A stretch of DNA of 64,000 nucleotides from Verrucomicrobiota bacterium (GTDB taxonomy: Bacteria > Verrucomicrobiota > Verrucomicrobiia > Limisphaerales > PALSA-1396): NCBI GenBank assembly GCA_016200005.1, contig JACQFP010000086.1:61751-125750 (forward strand). Reading direction: 5' to 3'. Below, piece by piece: positions 28,832-37,351 of this stretch (the first letter of the stretch is position 1; every line of letters starts with the position of its first letter). The position numbers and the translations under genes were made by a program. The notes beneath the pieces were generated by a model that was given only the letters and a program-made list of their open reading frames with translations, did not search any database and had not been told where the DNA came from.

Positions 28832-31078
28832 TCAAGTCACAGCCTTCACGAGTTTGGCGGCGGCGGGCACATCCACGGAGGCATCCCCCATCATCATCTT
28901 GTAGTGGGCAAGGTGACCCGACTTCTCGAAAATTGCCCGGAACACGTTGAGGTAGGTCTCGATCATTGAGGCATCAATCGAAACGTATAAATCGTCGAGG
29001 GCGTCGTGCGACCCGGCGTTGACCCACGAGAAAAGCGACTTGCAGATCTGCTTCTCCTTGCCCTCAAACATTGCACAAATCTTTTCGGGATCAACGCCTC
29101 CCAAAATCTTGAAGTAGTTCTCCAAGATTCGTCGCATGGTGTTCTGAATCGTCAGATTTGAGTGATCTGGCTTTCGAACCTCAGCCCACAGCAATTCGTA
29201 GGAAGTCTTGATGGGATTAGAGTTGTGCTTCTCCAGCTTTGATACTAACCCTGACTTGCGGACGACCCAGAACGTTTCTTCGTTCATGGCCTCATTAACA
29301 CGCTTCGGGTTGAACGTGACCTCCTTGTGGAAATACACGTTGTGCGTGAGGACGAATATTTGCTTGATGTGCCCCGTTCCAGCCCGGACCTCATCGAACA
29401 GGCCTTTGATGAGGCTGCCGACTATAAACAGAATGTCGCTATCGAGGCTGGAGACAGGATCATCAAACACGACCACGCGGTCGATTGTCATTCCACTCTC
29501 CGAGTCGCTTCCCTTCAACAGGTGATAGAAGTAGAGGAAGGCAACGAATGACTGCTCGCCTTCGCTCAAGGTTTCCTTTGCGTCGGTTCCGTCCGGCCTG
29601 ACCAGTTTGTAACACGTTCCGTTATCCGCCTTCGCAAGTGAAAAGCTTCGGAAGCCGAAAGATGACAAGAGAGCGTTAATTCCATCAATCGTTGGTTGAA
29701 TGCTGGTTGTCTGTTTCTCCAGCGCCTGGATTTCGCTAGTCTTCGCTAACTTATCCGTCGTCGCGGACGCAACCTGTGCCGTCATTGCGGTTATGGCTTT
29801 GTTCAAGCCATCTCGTTTCGTCTCGTAGGCCGCCAGGTCTGCCTTGAGTTCCACTTCCAAGAGATATTTCCACACTTGCACCGTTAAATCCCGTCGTTCT
29901 TGCGCAAGATTCGCGACGATCTTGTTGTGACCGGCAATCAAAATATTCGCAGCGTCGATGAGTGCTTTTATCCGAGAGGCCACGTTGGCAATGGACTCCA
30001 TCTCGATGATTTGGCTCGGCTCCTTCTTCTTCGTGGCAAGCCGCTGAGTGTTGACGGTGATTTTTGAGTCCAGCAGGGCCTTTTCCGCCTTTAGCTTTTC
30101 AATGTCGAGGAATTTGGACTGGGCGGTTATAATTGCCGCGATCTGTTGCTGAAGCCGCTCGGAATCGATCTTGTAGTTGGTGTCGAGCTCGCTGATCGCT
30201 TTGCTGTCCTTTTCAAACGCTTCGTCGAAATAATCATTCAGGCTCTTCGCGAATGCAACTGTCGTGCTCTGTTGGCAAAACGGGCACATCTTATCGTTCA
30301 CGTCATAAAAGGTGAGGCCTTCTTTGACCCAATCGCTGTTGCCCAATTTCTTGATCATCGCCGCGATGTCCACATCCTCCTTGCCAATTACACGTTTCTT
30401 GAGAATTGGTTTGGCTTCATGGGCAACAACATCTGTCGTCTCAACGGCCGGGACGGATTTCTCAACCGTCGGAGTTGGGCCAAAAATTGTTTCTGCTCTC
30501 GTTTCAAGATTCGCCAAAGATTCCAGCGTAGCCGAATTGGAAGCCCGCTCTTGGAGGACTTTGCCCTTAAACCTGTCCGCGTTGTTTCGGAGTCCTTCGA
30601 AAGCGCCAGAGAGTTTTGCATCATGTTTCTGCTTTTGCGCCCAGCACTTGTCTTTAAACTCTGCATCGAGAGTCGCCAACTCACCCTTCTTGCCGCCAGA
30701 CCCATCTTCGCCGTGCAAGCCAAGATTCAACGTTTCGATTTTATTTGCCAGCTTGTCGAGTTCGCCCTTTGCCACTGCAATCTTGTTGAGTGTATCGATG
30801 TTCTTTTCTCCGAGCGTGAAGATGCCTTTGATCTCGGCGGATTGATTGAAGTTCCTTGTAATGAAGTCGCGATTATAAACCAGCGCCTGCAACTTCGTCC
30901 CACCTTTCCAAGTTACACTGCAAGTTGGAAAGTTTCCCTCGTCAGCAATTACTCTGGTAATCGTCGTCTTGCCGGTGCCATTGGAGCCGAAGAGGAAATT
31001 GAAATTTGACAAACCACTTAGAATTTCCGGGGTGCTGTCAAAAGTCGCGATGCATGCGATTTGGATTGAATCTATCAT
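28832..31078 (-). CDS. RloC-like AAA_13 ATPase with zinc-hook motif (candidate anticodon nuclease)
   Basis: The 748-residue protein has an ABC/Rad50-like head split by a coiled coil: Walker A GSNGTGKT (31-38), signature LSEGEQS (504-510), Walker B VVVFDDPVSSLD (535-546) and the switch THN (578-580). In the middle of the coiled coil CPFC (C265, C268) matches a zinc hook, as in RloC. The C-terminal region contains R649-x3-E653 and H691, compatible with the Arg-Glu-His triad of PrrC/RloC anticodon nucleases. The His spacing is longer than in PrrC, and this region is also conserved in AAA_13 proteins of unknown activity. It overlaps hsdS by four bases; rloC genes were first noted as R-linked open reading frames in hsd loci. 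Confidence 0.7.
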   Translation of the reverse strand: MIDSIQIACIATFDSTPEILSGLSNFNFLFGSNGTGKTTITRVIADEGNFPTCSVTWKGGTKLQALVYNRDFITRNFNQSAEIKGIFTLGEKNIDTLNKIAVAKGELDKLANKIETLNLGLHGEDGSGGKKGELATLDAEFKDKCWAQKQKHDAKLSGAFEGLRNNADRFKGKVLQERASNSATLESLANLETRAETIFGPTPTVEKSVPAVETTDVVAHEAKPILKKRVIGKEDVDIAAMIKKLGNSDWVKEGLTFYDVNDKMCPFCQQSTTVAFAKSLNDYFDEAFEKDSKAISELDTNYKIDSERLQQQIAAIITAQSKFLDIEKLKAEKALLDSKITVNTQRLATKKKEPSQIIEMESIANVASRIKALIDAANILIAGHNKIVANLAQERRDLTVQVWKYLLEVELKADLAAYETKRDGLNKAITAMTAQVASATTDKLAKTSEIQALEKQTTSIQPTIDGINALLSSFGFRSFSLAKADNGTCYKLVRPDGTDAKETLSEGEQSFVAFLYFYHLLKGSDSESGMTIDRVVVFDDPVSSLDSDILFIVGSLIKGLFDEVRAGTGHIKQIFVLTHNVYFHKEVTFNPKRVNEAMNEETFWVVRKSGLVSKLEKHNSNPIKTSYELLWAEVRKPDHSNLTIQNTMRRILENYFKILGGVDPEKICAMFEGKEKQICKSLFSWVNAGSHDALDDLYVSIDASMIETYLNVFRAIFEKSGHLAHYKMMMGDASVDVPAAAKLVKAVT

Positions 31079-32313
31079 ACCGTGGCGTCCACAAGTTTGG
31101 CGGCGGCGGGCACGCGCAATTCGCCCGACAGCAGCTTCGGCAGCAGCGCGTCGCGCATCGCGGCGAGGGTGCGGGATTCAAGACGATTGTGTTCGGCTCT
31201 TTCGTAAAGCGGAGCGCAGGCCCGGTGAAACTGTTTAACTTTCTCCGGTTTGTCTGGCCACGGCAATTCCCACTTACCGATGATTTCAGGGCGGACGGCG
31301 GGATACGCGCCACCGTCGGCCTGATGCCCCAGATGCTGGGAAACTTCAGGATGCGTCAGCGCAGCGTGAATGAGACTCCACGGGGCTTTCGTCGGCGTCA
31401 CGACGGCAAAACCGGTGGACGCGATGAGATTTGGTGAAGGGTTCAGGCAGAGAAAGTACGAACCGCGCTCAGGGCGAACGGTGGAGAGCACGGTGTCGCC
31501 GTGCCGCAGTCTGCGGCGAGCACGGCTCGGTTCTTCGCCACGCTGGAAGACTTGGATGCTCCCGATATTGCCGCGCGACACTTCGGAAATCTCGACGTAT
31601 TCGATTCGGTCAAGCTCGTCGCCTTTGTTGAGCGTCCACGAATTGATGTCGCACAACTCTGAAATCGTCGCGTAGCGCCAGCCTTTAGGGAGGCCGGCTT
31701 GGGTGGCGTCCACGAACCAGTTCTGGAAGAGCGCCCGGGCCATCGCCTCCAACGTCTCGTTCATCCGCCGGTTCAACTCAATCTTGTCGTCCAGCGCGCC
31801 CAACACCGACGCGATGGCGCGCTGCTCGGAGAGCGGAGGAAGAAACAGCGGCGTGGTTCGAAGATGACCAAGATTCGTGTGTGGAACGCCTGTTTGAATG
31901 GCGTTGCGACGAATGTAGTCTTGCTGTTCTTCACTGGTAAAAAAATAGAAAAGAAATTTTGCGTCAGCCTTTGCAGAATCAACTGTGAGCTTCATCTGAC
32001 TCTGCGAGATGACATAGCGGTCAAACGGCGCTGGGGGAACAATGGCCACTTGCCCGAGAGTTCCGCGTTGAGTGAAAATCAAATCGCCGGGCTTTGCGAT
32101 ATTCGCCGAGAGGTTTTCGGACTTATCGTTAGAAACAAAAACAAACTCCCCGCTGACCCATCTTCCAAAGCCCATGTTTTGCCCGCGAATAACTGGCACA
32201 CCAGAAGGAGTGTAGTCACGAGAAACCAAATTAGAACCAAACGGTCCGCCAACCAGCGCGTTCTTCGATGGTGCGGCAATGTCGGCAATAGCTATTTTCC
32301 GCCACTCGCTCAC
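31075..32313 (-). CDS. hsdS: Type I restriction enzyme, S (specificity) subunit
   Basis: It determines the bipartite target sequence of the type I enzyme. The 412-residue protein has two target recognition domains (about 1-150 and 215-360), each followed by a conserved helix (LSEQRAIASVLGALDDKIELN, and EHNRLESRTLAAMRDALLPKLLSGEL at the end). The start is a GTG with a strong GGAGG site upstream (read on the minus strand). It is separated from the four-helix gene by about 120 bases, the only real gap in the operon. A second hsdS 3' fragment lies at 35767-35865. Confidence 0.93.
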   Translation of the reverse strand: MSEWRKIAIADIAAPSKNALVGGPFGSNLVSRDYTPSGVPVIRGQNMGFGRWVSGEFVFVSNDKSENLSANIAKPGDLIFTQRGTLGQVAIVPPAPFDRYVISQSQMKLTVDSAKADAKFLFYFFTSEEQQDYIRRNAIQTGVPHTNLGHLRTTPLFLPPLSEQRAIASVLGALDDKIELNRRMNETLEAMARALFQNWFVDATQAGLPKGWRYATISELCDINSWTLNKGDELDRIEYVEISEVSRGNIGSIQVFQRGEEPSRARRRLRHGDTVLSTVRPERGSYFLCLNPSPNLIASTGFAVVTPTKAPWSLIHAALTHPEVSQHLGHQADGGAYPAVRPEIIGKWELPWPDKPEKVKQFHRACAPLYERAEHNRLESRTLAAMRDALLPKLLSGELRVPAAAKLVDATV

Positions 32314-32434
32314 GCCTTGCCTCCTTGCCCGAACCGGGTGGGGTGGTGGGTGGGCCGTGGCGGAAGCGCCGGCGACCGATGGGACGGAGGGAACGGATGA
32401 GTGGCTGGCAATGGGAATGAAGCAGCGTCAGCCA

Positions 32435-33088
32435 TCATGCGGGCCTCCACGGTGGTTGTTTGGCGCGGGCGGCCAGCCGGGCGCGGGTCATGCGTTCGCG
32501 CAGGCCGCCTTCTTTCAGGAAATCCTGCTCCAGTCGGCGGAGTTGCTGGTCGAGCAGGTAGTTGGCCTGGTGAATCAGGCAGATGAGGATGTTGGCCACC
32601 ACTTCTGCCGGGCGGGTTTCGATGAACTCACGAAAGTCTTCGTAGGAGAGGTTGTCTTTCTTGCCGAGCTTGCGCACGTAGAGGGCTTCTTTGGAGTTTT
32701 TATCCCAGAGCGCGTGCCTGTGCTGGCGCAGGTAATCCTGATAGTCGCCCAGCAATTCCTCCAGGCTGGCGCGGGCCACGTTCGTGAGCTTGATCTCGGC
32801 TTCCTTGGACGTGCCGGAGATGCGGCTGCCTTCGGCGATGTTCTTGTTGCCGCTGCGCGCGGCCTGCACCATCTGGTCGTGGGTGCGGGAGCGCTTGTCT
32901 ATGAAGCGGTCGCAGAAACGCGCGGTGGCGTCGTAAATGATCTGGCTTTTGGGGTAGGAAAAGAGTTTCTCGTAGCCGCCATGCGGGGGGATGAAACCCT
33001 CTGAATGGGACGGAGGAAACGGAGGCGACGGATGGCTGGCATCGGTCGCCTTCGTTTTATCAGTCGCATTTCGCTTGCGCTCAGGCAT
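32435..33088 (-). CDS. Four-helix-bundle protein (S23/IVP-like, suffix type)
   Basis: The 217-residue protein contains the four-helix-bundle domain found in ribosomal intervening-sequence proteins and in many defence loci. The core runs from [16 protein letters not shown] through [17 protein letters not shown], the family hallmark, to the last helix near residue 190. The first 40 residues are low-complexity ([11 protein letters not shown]) and correspond to a short repeat (TGGGACGGAGG) that also occurs just downstream of the gene near 32380. They probably arose by repeat insertion. The gene overlaps hsdM by eight bases. In such loci the protein is thought to bind nucleic acid or the restriction complex; its role is unproven. 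Confidence 0.8.
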   Translation of the reverse strand: MPERKRNATDKTKATDASHPSPPFPPSHSEGFIPPHGGYEKLFSYPKSQIIYDATARFCDRFIDKRSRTHDQMVQAARSGNKNIAEGSRISGTSKEAEIKLTNVARASLEELLGDYQDYLRQHRHALWDKNSKEALYVRKLGKKDNLSYEDFREFIETRPAEVVANILICLIHQANYLLDQQLRRLEQDFLKEGGLRERMTRARLAARAKQPPWRPA

Positions 33089-34667
33089 GGCTCAGAGCTT
33101 TCAGGTTTGCCCGAATCGCCTTCTCCAGCTTCGCCGATTCACTGAATTGCTCCTCAAGCGTCGCGGTGAAGCGTTTCATCTTTTGCGCGAACGGTTCTCC
33201 GTCGTCCTCGATATCGGCTGCGCCCACGTAACGGCCGGGGGTGAGCACGTGACCGTGCGCACGAATGTCGTCGAGCGTGGCGGATTTGCAGAAGCCGGCG
33301 ATGTCTTCGTATTTCTCAGCGCTTTTGTCGCCCCGCCATGTGTGATACGTGCCGGCGATTTTCGCAATGTCTTCCGAGGTCAGGTCGCGTTGAACGCGGT
33401 CAATCATCCGGCCGAGTTTGCGGGCGTCCAGGAAAAGGGTTTGGCCGCGCCGGTCGCGATGAGACTTATGCGACCGATGGGTCTTATCTCTGGTGAGAAA
33501 CCAGAGACAGACGGGGATTTGCGTTGAATAAAAAAGCTGGCCGGGGAGCGCGACCATGCAGTCCACGAGGTCGGCTTCGATGATGGCTTTGCGAATCTCG
33601 CCTTCACCGGATTGGTTGGAGGACATGCTGCCGTTGGCGAGGACGAATCCAGCCATTCCCGTGGGCGCGAGGTGATAGATGAAGTGTTGCACCCAGGCGT
33701 AGTTGGCGTTGCCGGCAGACGGCAGGCCGAATTTCCAGCGGGCGTCTTCCTTCAACCGGTCGCCGCCCCAATCACTCATGTTGAAGGGCGGGTTGGCCAG
33801 GATGTAGTCGGCCTTGAGGTCTTTGTGCAGATCGCGATGAAAGCTGTCGGCGGGTTCGAGGCCGAGATTGCCTTCGATGCTGCGAATGGCGAGGTTCATT
33901 CGCGCGAGCCGCCAGGTGGTGGGATTGCTTTCCTGCCCGAAGATGCTGATGTCGCCCTTGGCTTTGCCGCCGTTCCCGTTGCCGTTCGCGTGGGCTTTCA
34001 CGAATTCGACCGATTGCACAAACATGCCGCCCGAACCGCAGCACGGGTCGAAGACGCGGCCTTTGTATGGCGCGAGCATTTCGACGAGGAGCTGGACGAC
34101 GCAGCGGGGCGTGTAGAATTGCCCGCCTTTCTTGCCTTCGGCGCTGGCGAATTCGCTGAGAAAATATTCATAGACGCGCCCGATGATGTCCTTGGAACGG
34201 CTCTCCTTGTCACCAAGCCCGATGGTGGAGACGAGGTCCATGACGCCGCCGAGGCTTTGCTTGTCGAGATGCGGGCGGGCGTATTCCTTGGGCAGGACGC
34301 CTTTGAGCGAGGGGTTGTCGCGCCCGATGGCGATCATGGCGCTGTCGAGCAGCTTGCCGATGACGGGGTCTTTGGCTCGGCCTTGCAGGTAGGACCAGCG
34401 GGCTTCGGGCGGTACCCAGAAGATGTTGTCGGCGGTGTATTCGTCGCGGTCTTCGGGGTCAGCACCCTTTTCCTTTTGCAACTCGACGTGCTTTTCCGCG
34501 AAGGCGTCGGAGATGTATTTCAGGAAGATCAGGCCGAGGACAACGTGTTTATATTCGGCGGCGTCGAGGTTGCCGCGAAGTTTGTCGGCGGTGGCCCAGA
34601 GTGTGGCTTCAAAGCCGAGAGCGGAGTTATTCCTGTTGGAGTTCCCGGGTTTCGTCGCTCGTACCAT
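33081..34667 (-). CDS. hsdM: Type I restriction enzyme, M (methyltransferase) subunit
   Basis: This N6-adenine methyltransferase acts with HsdS. The 528-residue protein has the N-terminal helical HsdM domain ([16 protein letters not shown]), the SAM-binding motif [11 protein letters not shown] (206-216) and the catalytic NPPF (292-295). An unusual basic insert ([13 protein letters not shown], around 33450-33490) corresponds to a short dispersed DNA repeat and sits in a loop. It is the first gene of the operon, and its upstream sequence is duplicated beyond the Fic gene. Confidence 0.95.
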   Translation of the reverse strand: MVRATKPGNSNRNNSALGFEATLWATADKLRGNLDAAEYKHVVLGLIFLKYISDAFAEKHVELQKEKGADPEDRDEYTADNIFWVPPEARWSYLQGRAKDPVIGKLLDSAMIAIGRDNPSLKGVLPKEYARPHLDKQSLGGVMDLVSTIGLGDKESRSKDIIGRVYEYFLSEFASAEGKKGGQFYTPRCVVQLLVEMLAPYKGRVFDPCCGSGGMFVQSVEFVKAHANGNGNGGKAKGDISIFGQESNPTTWRLARMNLAIRSIEGNLGLEPADSFHRDLHKDLKADYILANPPFNMSDWGGDRLKEDARWKFGLPSAGNANYAWVQHFIYHLAPTGMAGFVLANGSMSSNQSGEGEIRKAIIEADLVDCMVALPGQLFYSTQIPVCLWFLTRDKTHRSHKSHRDRRGQTLFLDARKLGRMIDRVQRDLTSEDIAKIAGTYHTWRGDKSAEKYEDIAGFCKSATLDDIRAHGHVLTPGRYVGAADIEDDGEPFAQKMKRFTATLEEQFSESAKLEKAIRANLKALSHA

Positions 34668-34672
34668 GCCGC

Positions 34673-34738
34673 GAGACTAACGAAGCGGGAAAAATGTTAG
34701 AAGCAGTAATTGCAGAAACGAAGCACGCCACCCGAGGT
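34673..34738. repeat. Long imperfect direct repeat, copy 1 (upstream of hsdM)
   Basis: About 66 bases between hsdM and the Fic gene are repeated at 35857-35921, with roughly three quarters identity and one single-base indel. Read on the plus strand, both copies give a related peptide (EAVIA-x-TK-x-ATRG), and about half of the differences there fall at synonymous third positions. This hints that it was once coding. Confidence 0.6.
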
Positions 34739-34740
34739 GT

Positions 34741-35745
34741 TCACTTCAAGCGATAGCGACCGGATTTCAGCGTCCCCTCACGCTTGACCAAGCCAGCTTT
34801 CAGCAACGGCCGCAACAGGTCCATGGCGCCTTGTTTGGAAACCGCCAGCGCACCCCAAAGTTCGCTCGGACTCAGGCTGCCTCGTTCGCGCAATAGTTGG
34901 AGCAGTTGCTCCTGCCGCGGGCGGAGCACCAGTTTCTTGCCGCGCGACCGCGCCGAAAGTTGCTGCACCCGTTTCCACACCCGCTCCAACGTCGCCTGCA
35001 ATCCCTCCGCTGTGTATTCCAACCAGGACGTCAAATCTTCTCCCGTCGTATGCACGGCCTGAAGCGCCGCGTAATAGCGCGGCCGGTCCTCCCAGTAAAA
35101 TTCATCCACCGAGAAAACGTGGTGTGAATCAAATCCGCGCCGGTACAGCTCCCACAACGCGAGCGCGCGACCCGTGCGGCCGTTCCCGTCGGCGAAGGGA
35201 TGAATGGCCTCAAACTGATAGTGCAAAATCGCCGAACTCAATACCGGCGACAGCGCGCGGGACTCCTTGTTCCACCATTCCAGCAATTCAAACATCAATC
35301 CGGAAACATCCTTCGGCGGCGGCGGAACATGCGCGCCAACCCGCACGCGCATCGTGCGATACCGTCCGGCTTCCCCCTGATCCATGACCGCTCCGGCCAT
35401 GATTTGGTGCAGCTTGAAAATGTCCTCGTGCCGGATCGATTTGCGCGTGGCCTGCTTTTCGATGTGACGCAGCGCCGCGAAATAATTGACGACCTCACGG
35501 CGGGCGCGGGCGTTTACGGCCACCAGTTCCCGGCCTTCTTCCACGGCCCGCACCTGTTCCAGCGTCAGCGGATTGCCTTCAATGGCCGTGGACGAGTGGG
35601 CGTTGCGCGTGCGGGCATCCTTCTGCAAAGCGGGAATCCACGGCACTTGCACTGCCGCGCTCAGAATCCGCTCCCGCACCGCCGTGATGGCTTCCACCCG
35701 GGCCAGCAAAGCCGGGGTGATGGTGAATTGCGGCTGATAACTCAT
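34741..35745 (-). CDS. Fic family protein (AMP-transferase type)
   Basis: Fic enzymes usually transfer AMP to hydroxyl groups on target proteins. The active-site motif HPFADGNGRTGR lies at residues 182-193 of 334. The self-inhibitory motif [S/T]xxxE[G/N] is present as STAIEGN at 52-58, so activity is probably restrained (class II). The N-terminal DUF4172-like region is typical, and residues 265-330 form a winged helix (LLQLLRERGSLSPSELWGAL), suggesting DNA binding or autoregulation. It lies just upstream of hsdM in the same direction, within a duplicated segment. This arrangement suggests acquisition or rearrangement in the restriction locus. Confidence 0.9.
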   Translation of the reverse strand: MSYQPQFTITPALLARVEAITAVRERILSAAVQVPWIPALQKDARTRNAHSSTAIEGNPLTLEQVRAVEEGRELVAVNARARREVVNYFAALRHIEKQATRKSIRHEDIFKLHQIMAGAVMDQGEAGRYRTMRVRVGAHVPPPPKDVSGLMFELLEWWNKESRALSPVLSSAILHYQFEAIHPFADGNGRTGRALALWELYRRGFDSHHVFSVDEFYWEDRPRYYAALQAVHTTGEDLTSWLEYTAEGLQATLERVWKRVQQLSARSRGKKLVLRPRQEQLLQLLRERGSLSPSELWGALAVSKQGAMDLLRPLLKAGLVKREGTLKSGRYRLK

Positions 35746-35766
35746 GGGCCAAGGATAATCCGTCAG

Positions 35767-35865
35767 TCAAGTGTCGGTCAAGTTATGGGTCAAGTGCTGG
35801 GGAGTGCGCAGCTCGCCCGACAGCATCTTCGGCAGCAGCGCATCGTGCAGCGTGGGGAGACTCAC
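35767..35865 (-). pseudogene. Remnant of an hsdS 3' end
   Basis: On the minus strand this stretch encodes LHDALLPKMLSGELRTPQ and then a stop, clearly the C-terminal signature of an HsdS subunit (compare MRDALLPKLLSGELRVP at the end of the intact hsdS). No upstream hsdS sequence remains. It abuts the second copy of the direct repeat found upstream of hsdM. Confidence 0.75.
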
Positions 35866-35921
35866 GAACCGAAAAAATATTTGAAGCAGTAATTGCCGGC
35901 ACGAAGTACGCCACTCGCGGC
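35857..35921. repeat. Long imperfect direct repeat, copy 2 (next to the hsdS remnant)
   Basis: This is the partner of 34673-34738. The copies bracket the Fic gene and the hsdS remnant, as expected if a tandem or replaced restriction locus recombined here. Confidence 0.6.
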
Positions 35922-35955
35922 TATGGCCTTGAAAAGCCCGGCGTCTGTGAATCTT

Positions 35956-37329
35956 CTACACGTCGGCCACCGTCCATCCGGCCCGGTAGGTTCGCCGCAG
36001 GAAATGTTGGGCGTCAGAGTGGTTCAGGAAATTCATGCGCTCGGCGTCCCATTCGAGTTTCTGGCCCGGCACGCGAATTGCCACGGTGCCGAGCAGAATG
36101 GCTTCGGTCATCGGGCCGGATTGTGCAAAATGGGATTCGGTCTTTTCGCCGCCGAGACAGGCTTCGGCGAAATGGTGGTAATGGTTTCGGTCTTTCAGTT
36201 TTGGACGCGGGTAATCCTTGAACTTGTCCTCCGGCAATAGTTGCGGCCCGCGACCGAGCGTGTTGAGCAGCGCGCCCTCGGTGCCGATGAGCATGGCCGA
36301 CTCCGGCGGATAATCCTCCACCGAGTAGAGCGCCCGCACTTCCTTGGGCGGATAAAACTCGCCGTCGAACCATTCGAGCGTCCATTCCTTCGACTCGGTC
36401 AGTTCGTTGCCGGGAAAAATCCACGTGATGTGGTCGCCCTGCGGCCAGGTGTCGGCGCGGCGCTCGGGCGAGTTCTGCCACGATTGCTGCACTTCGGCGG
36501 TGACGGACTTGGGCGGTTTCATGGCCAGACCTTTCCACACCGCGTCGAAGATATGGCAGCCGATGTCGCCGGACCAGCCGGTGCCGAAGTCCTGCCACGC
36601 GCGCCATTTCGTTTGATGATAAATCTCCGGCGCGTAGGGACGCATCGGAGCGGTGCCAATCCACAGGTCCCAGTTCAGCGACGCGGGCGGTGGCTGGCCT
36701 TGCGCCGGACGGGGGCCTTTGAGTCGATAATTCTCAATGGCACCGGGGCGGTTTGAACAGAGGTAGGCGTGTTTGATTTTGCCGATGGCGCCGGTTTTGA
36801 GCATGTGCACCGTGGTGCGGTCGCCGACGCTGGAGGCCACTTGTGTGCCAAGCTGGGTCACCACTTTCTTCCGCACGGCGGCTTCGGTGAGCGCGCGCAC
36901 TTCGGCCACGTCGTGGCACAGCGGTTTCTGGCAATAGACGTGTTTGCCTCGCTGAATCGCCGTCATGGCGATGGCGAAATGGCTATGGTCGGGCACCGCC
37001 ACGTTCACTGAATCGATCTTGTCGCCCTCCTTTTCGAGCAGCTCGCGCCAGTCAGAGTAGAGCCGCGCGCCGGGAACTTTCTCGGCGGCATGCTTGAGGT
37101 TGTTCGCGTCCACGTCGCAAAGGGCGACGATTTGCACGCGCGGATGTTGCAGGAAATTTTGCAGGTCGCCGAAACCCATCCCTCCAACGCCAATGCAGGC
37201 GTGGTTGAGCTTGCTGTTCGGCGATGCGGCACGGCCAAGCGAAGGCAGGATGAGTGGAGCCGCGAAGCTGGCCGCTGCGGTGCTTTTCAGAAACTGCCGG
37301 CGGGAAATAGAAGGAGATAGAGTTTTCAT
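35956..37329 (-). CDS. Tat-exported Gfo/Idh/MocA-family oxidoreductase
   Basis: The 457-residue protein has a twin-arginine signal (SRRQFLKST) and a Rossmann NAD(P)-binding domain (CIGVGGMGFGDL, VALCDVDAN). The family motif is HVYCQKPLCHDVAEVRAL (EKP is replaced by QKP). The C-terminal dehydrogenase domain includes WDLWIGTAP and a GDIGCHIFD strand. The start at 37329 puts the Tat motif near the N-terminus; upstream in-frame sequence is not protein-like. Exported members of this family oxidise sugars or act in 3-keto-glycoside metabolism. It is the third of three tandem paralogues, 22 bases after the previous one. Confidence 0.88.
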   Translation of the reverse strand: MKTLSPSISRRQFLKSTAAASFAAPLILPSLGRAASPNSKLNHACIGVGGMGFGDLQNFLQHPRVQIVALCDVDANNLKHAAEKVPGARLYSDWRELLEKEGDKIDSVNVAVPDHSHFAIAMTAIQRGKHVYCQKPLCHDVAEVRALTEAAVRKKVVTQLGTQVASSVGDRTTVHMLKTGAIGKIKHAYLCSNRPGAIENYRLKGPRPAQGQPPPASLNWDLWIGTAPMRPYAPEIYHQTKWRAWQDFGTGWSGDIGCHIFDAVWKGLAMKPPKSVTAEVQQSWQNSPERRADTWPQGDHITWIFPGNELTESKEWTLEWFDGEFYPPKEVRALYSVEDYPPESAMLIGTEGALLNTLGRGPQLLPEDKFKDYPRPKLKDRNHYHHFAEACLGGEKTESHFAQSGPMTEAILLGTVAIRVPGQKLEWDAERMNFLNHSDAQHFLRRTYRAGWTVADV

Positions 37330-37351
37330 AAGAGATGACTTGGGAATGGCG

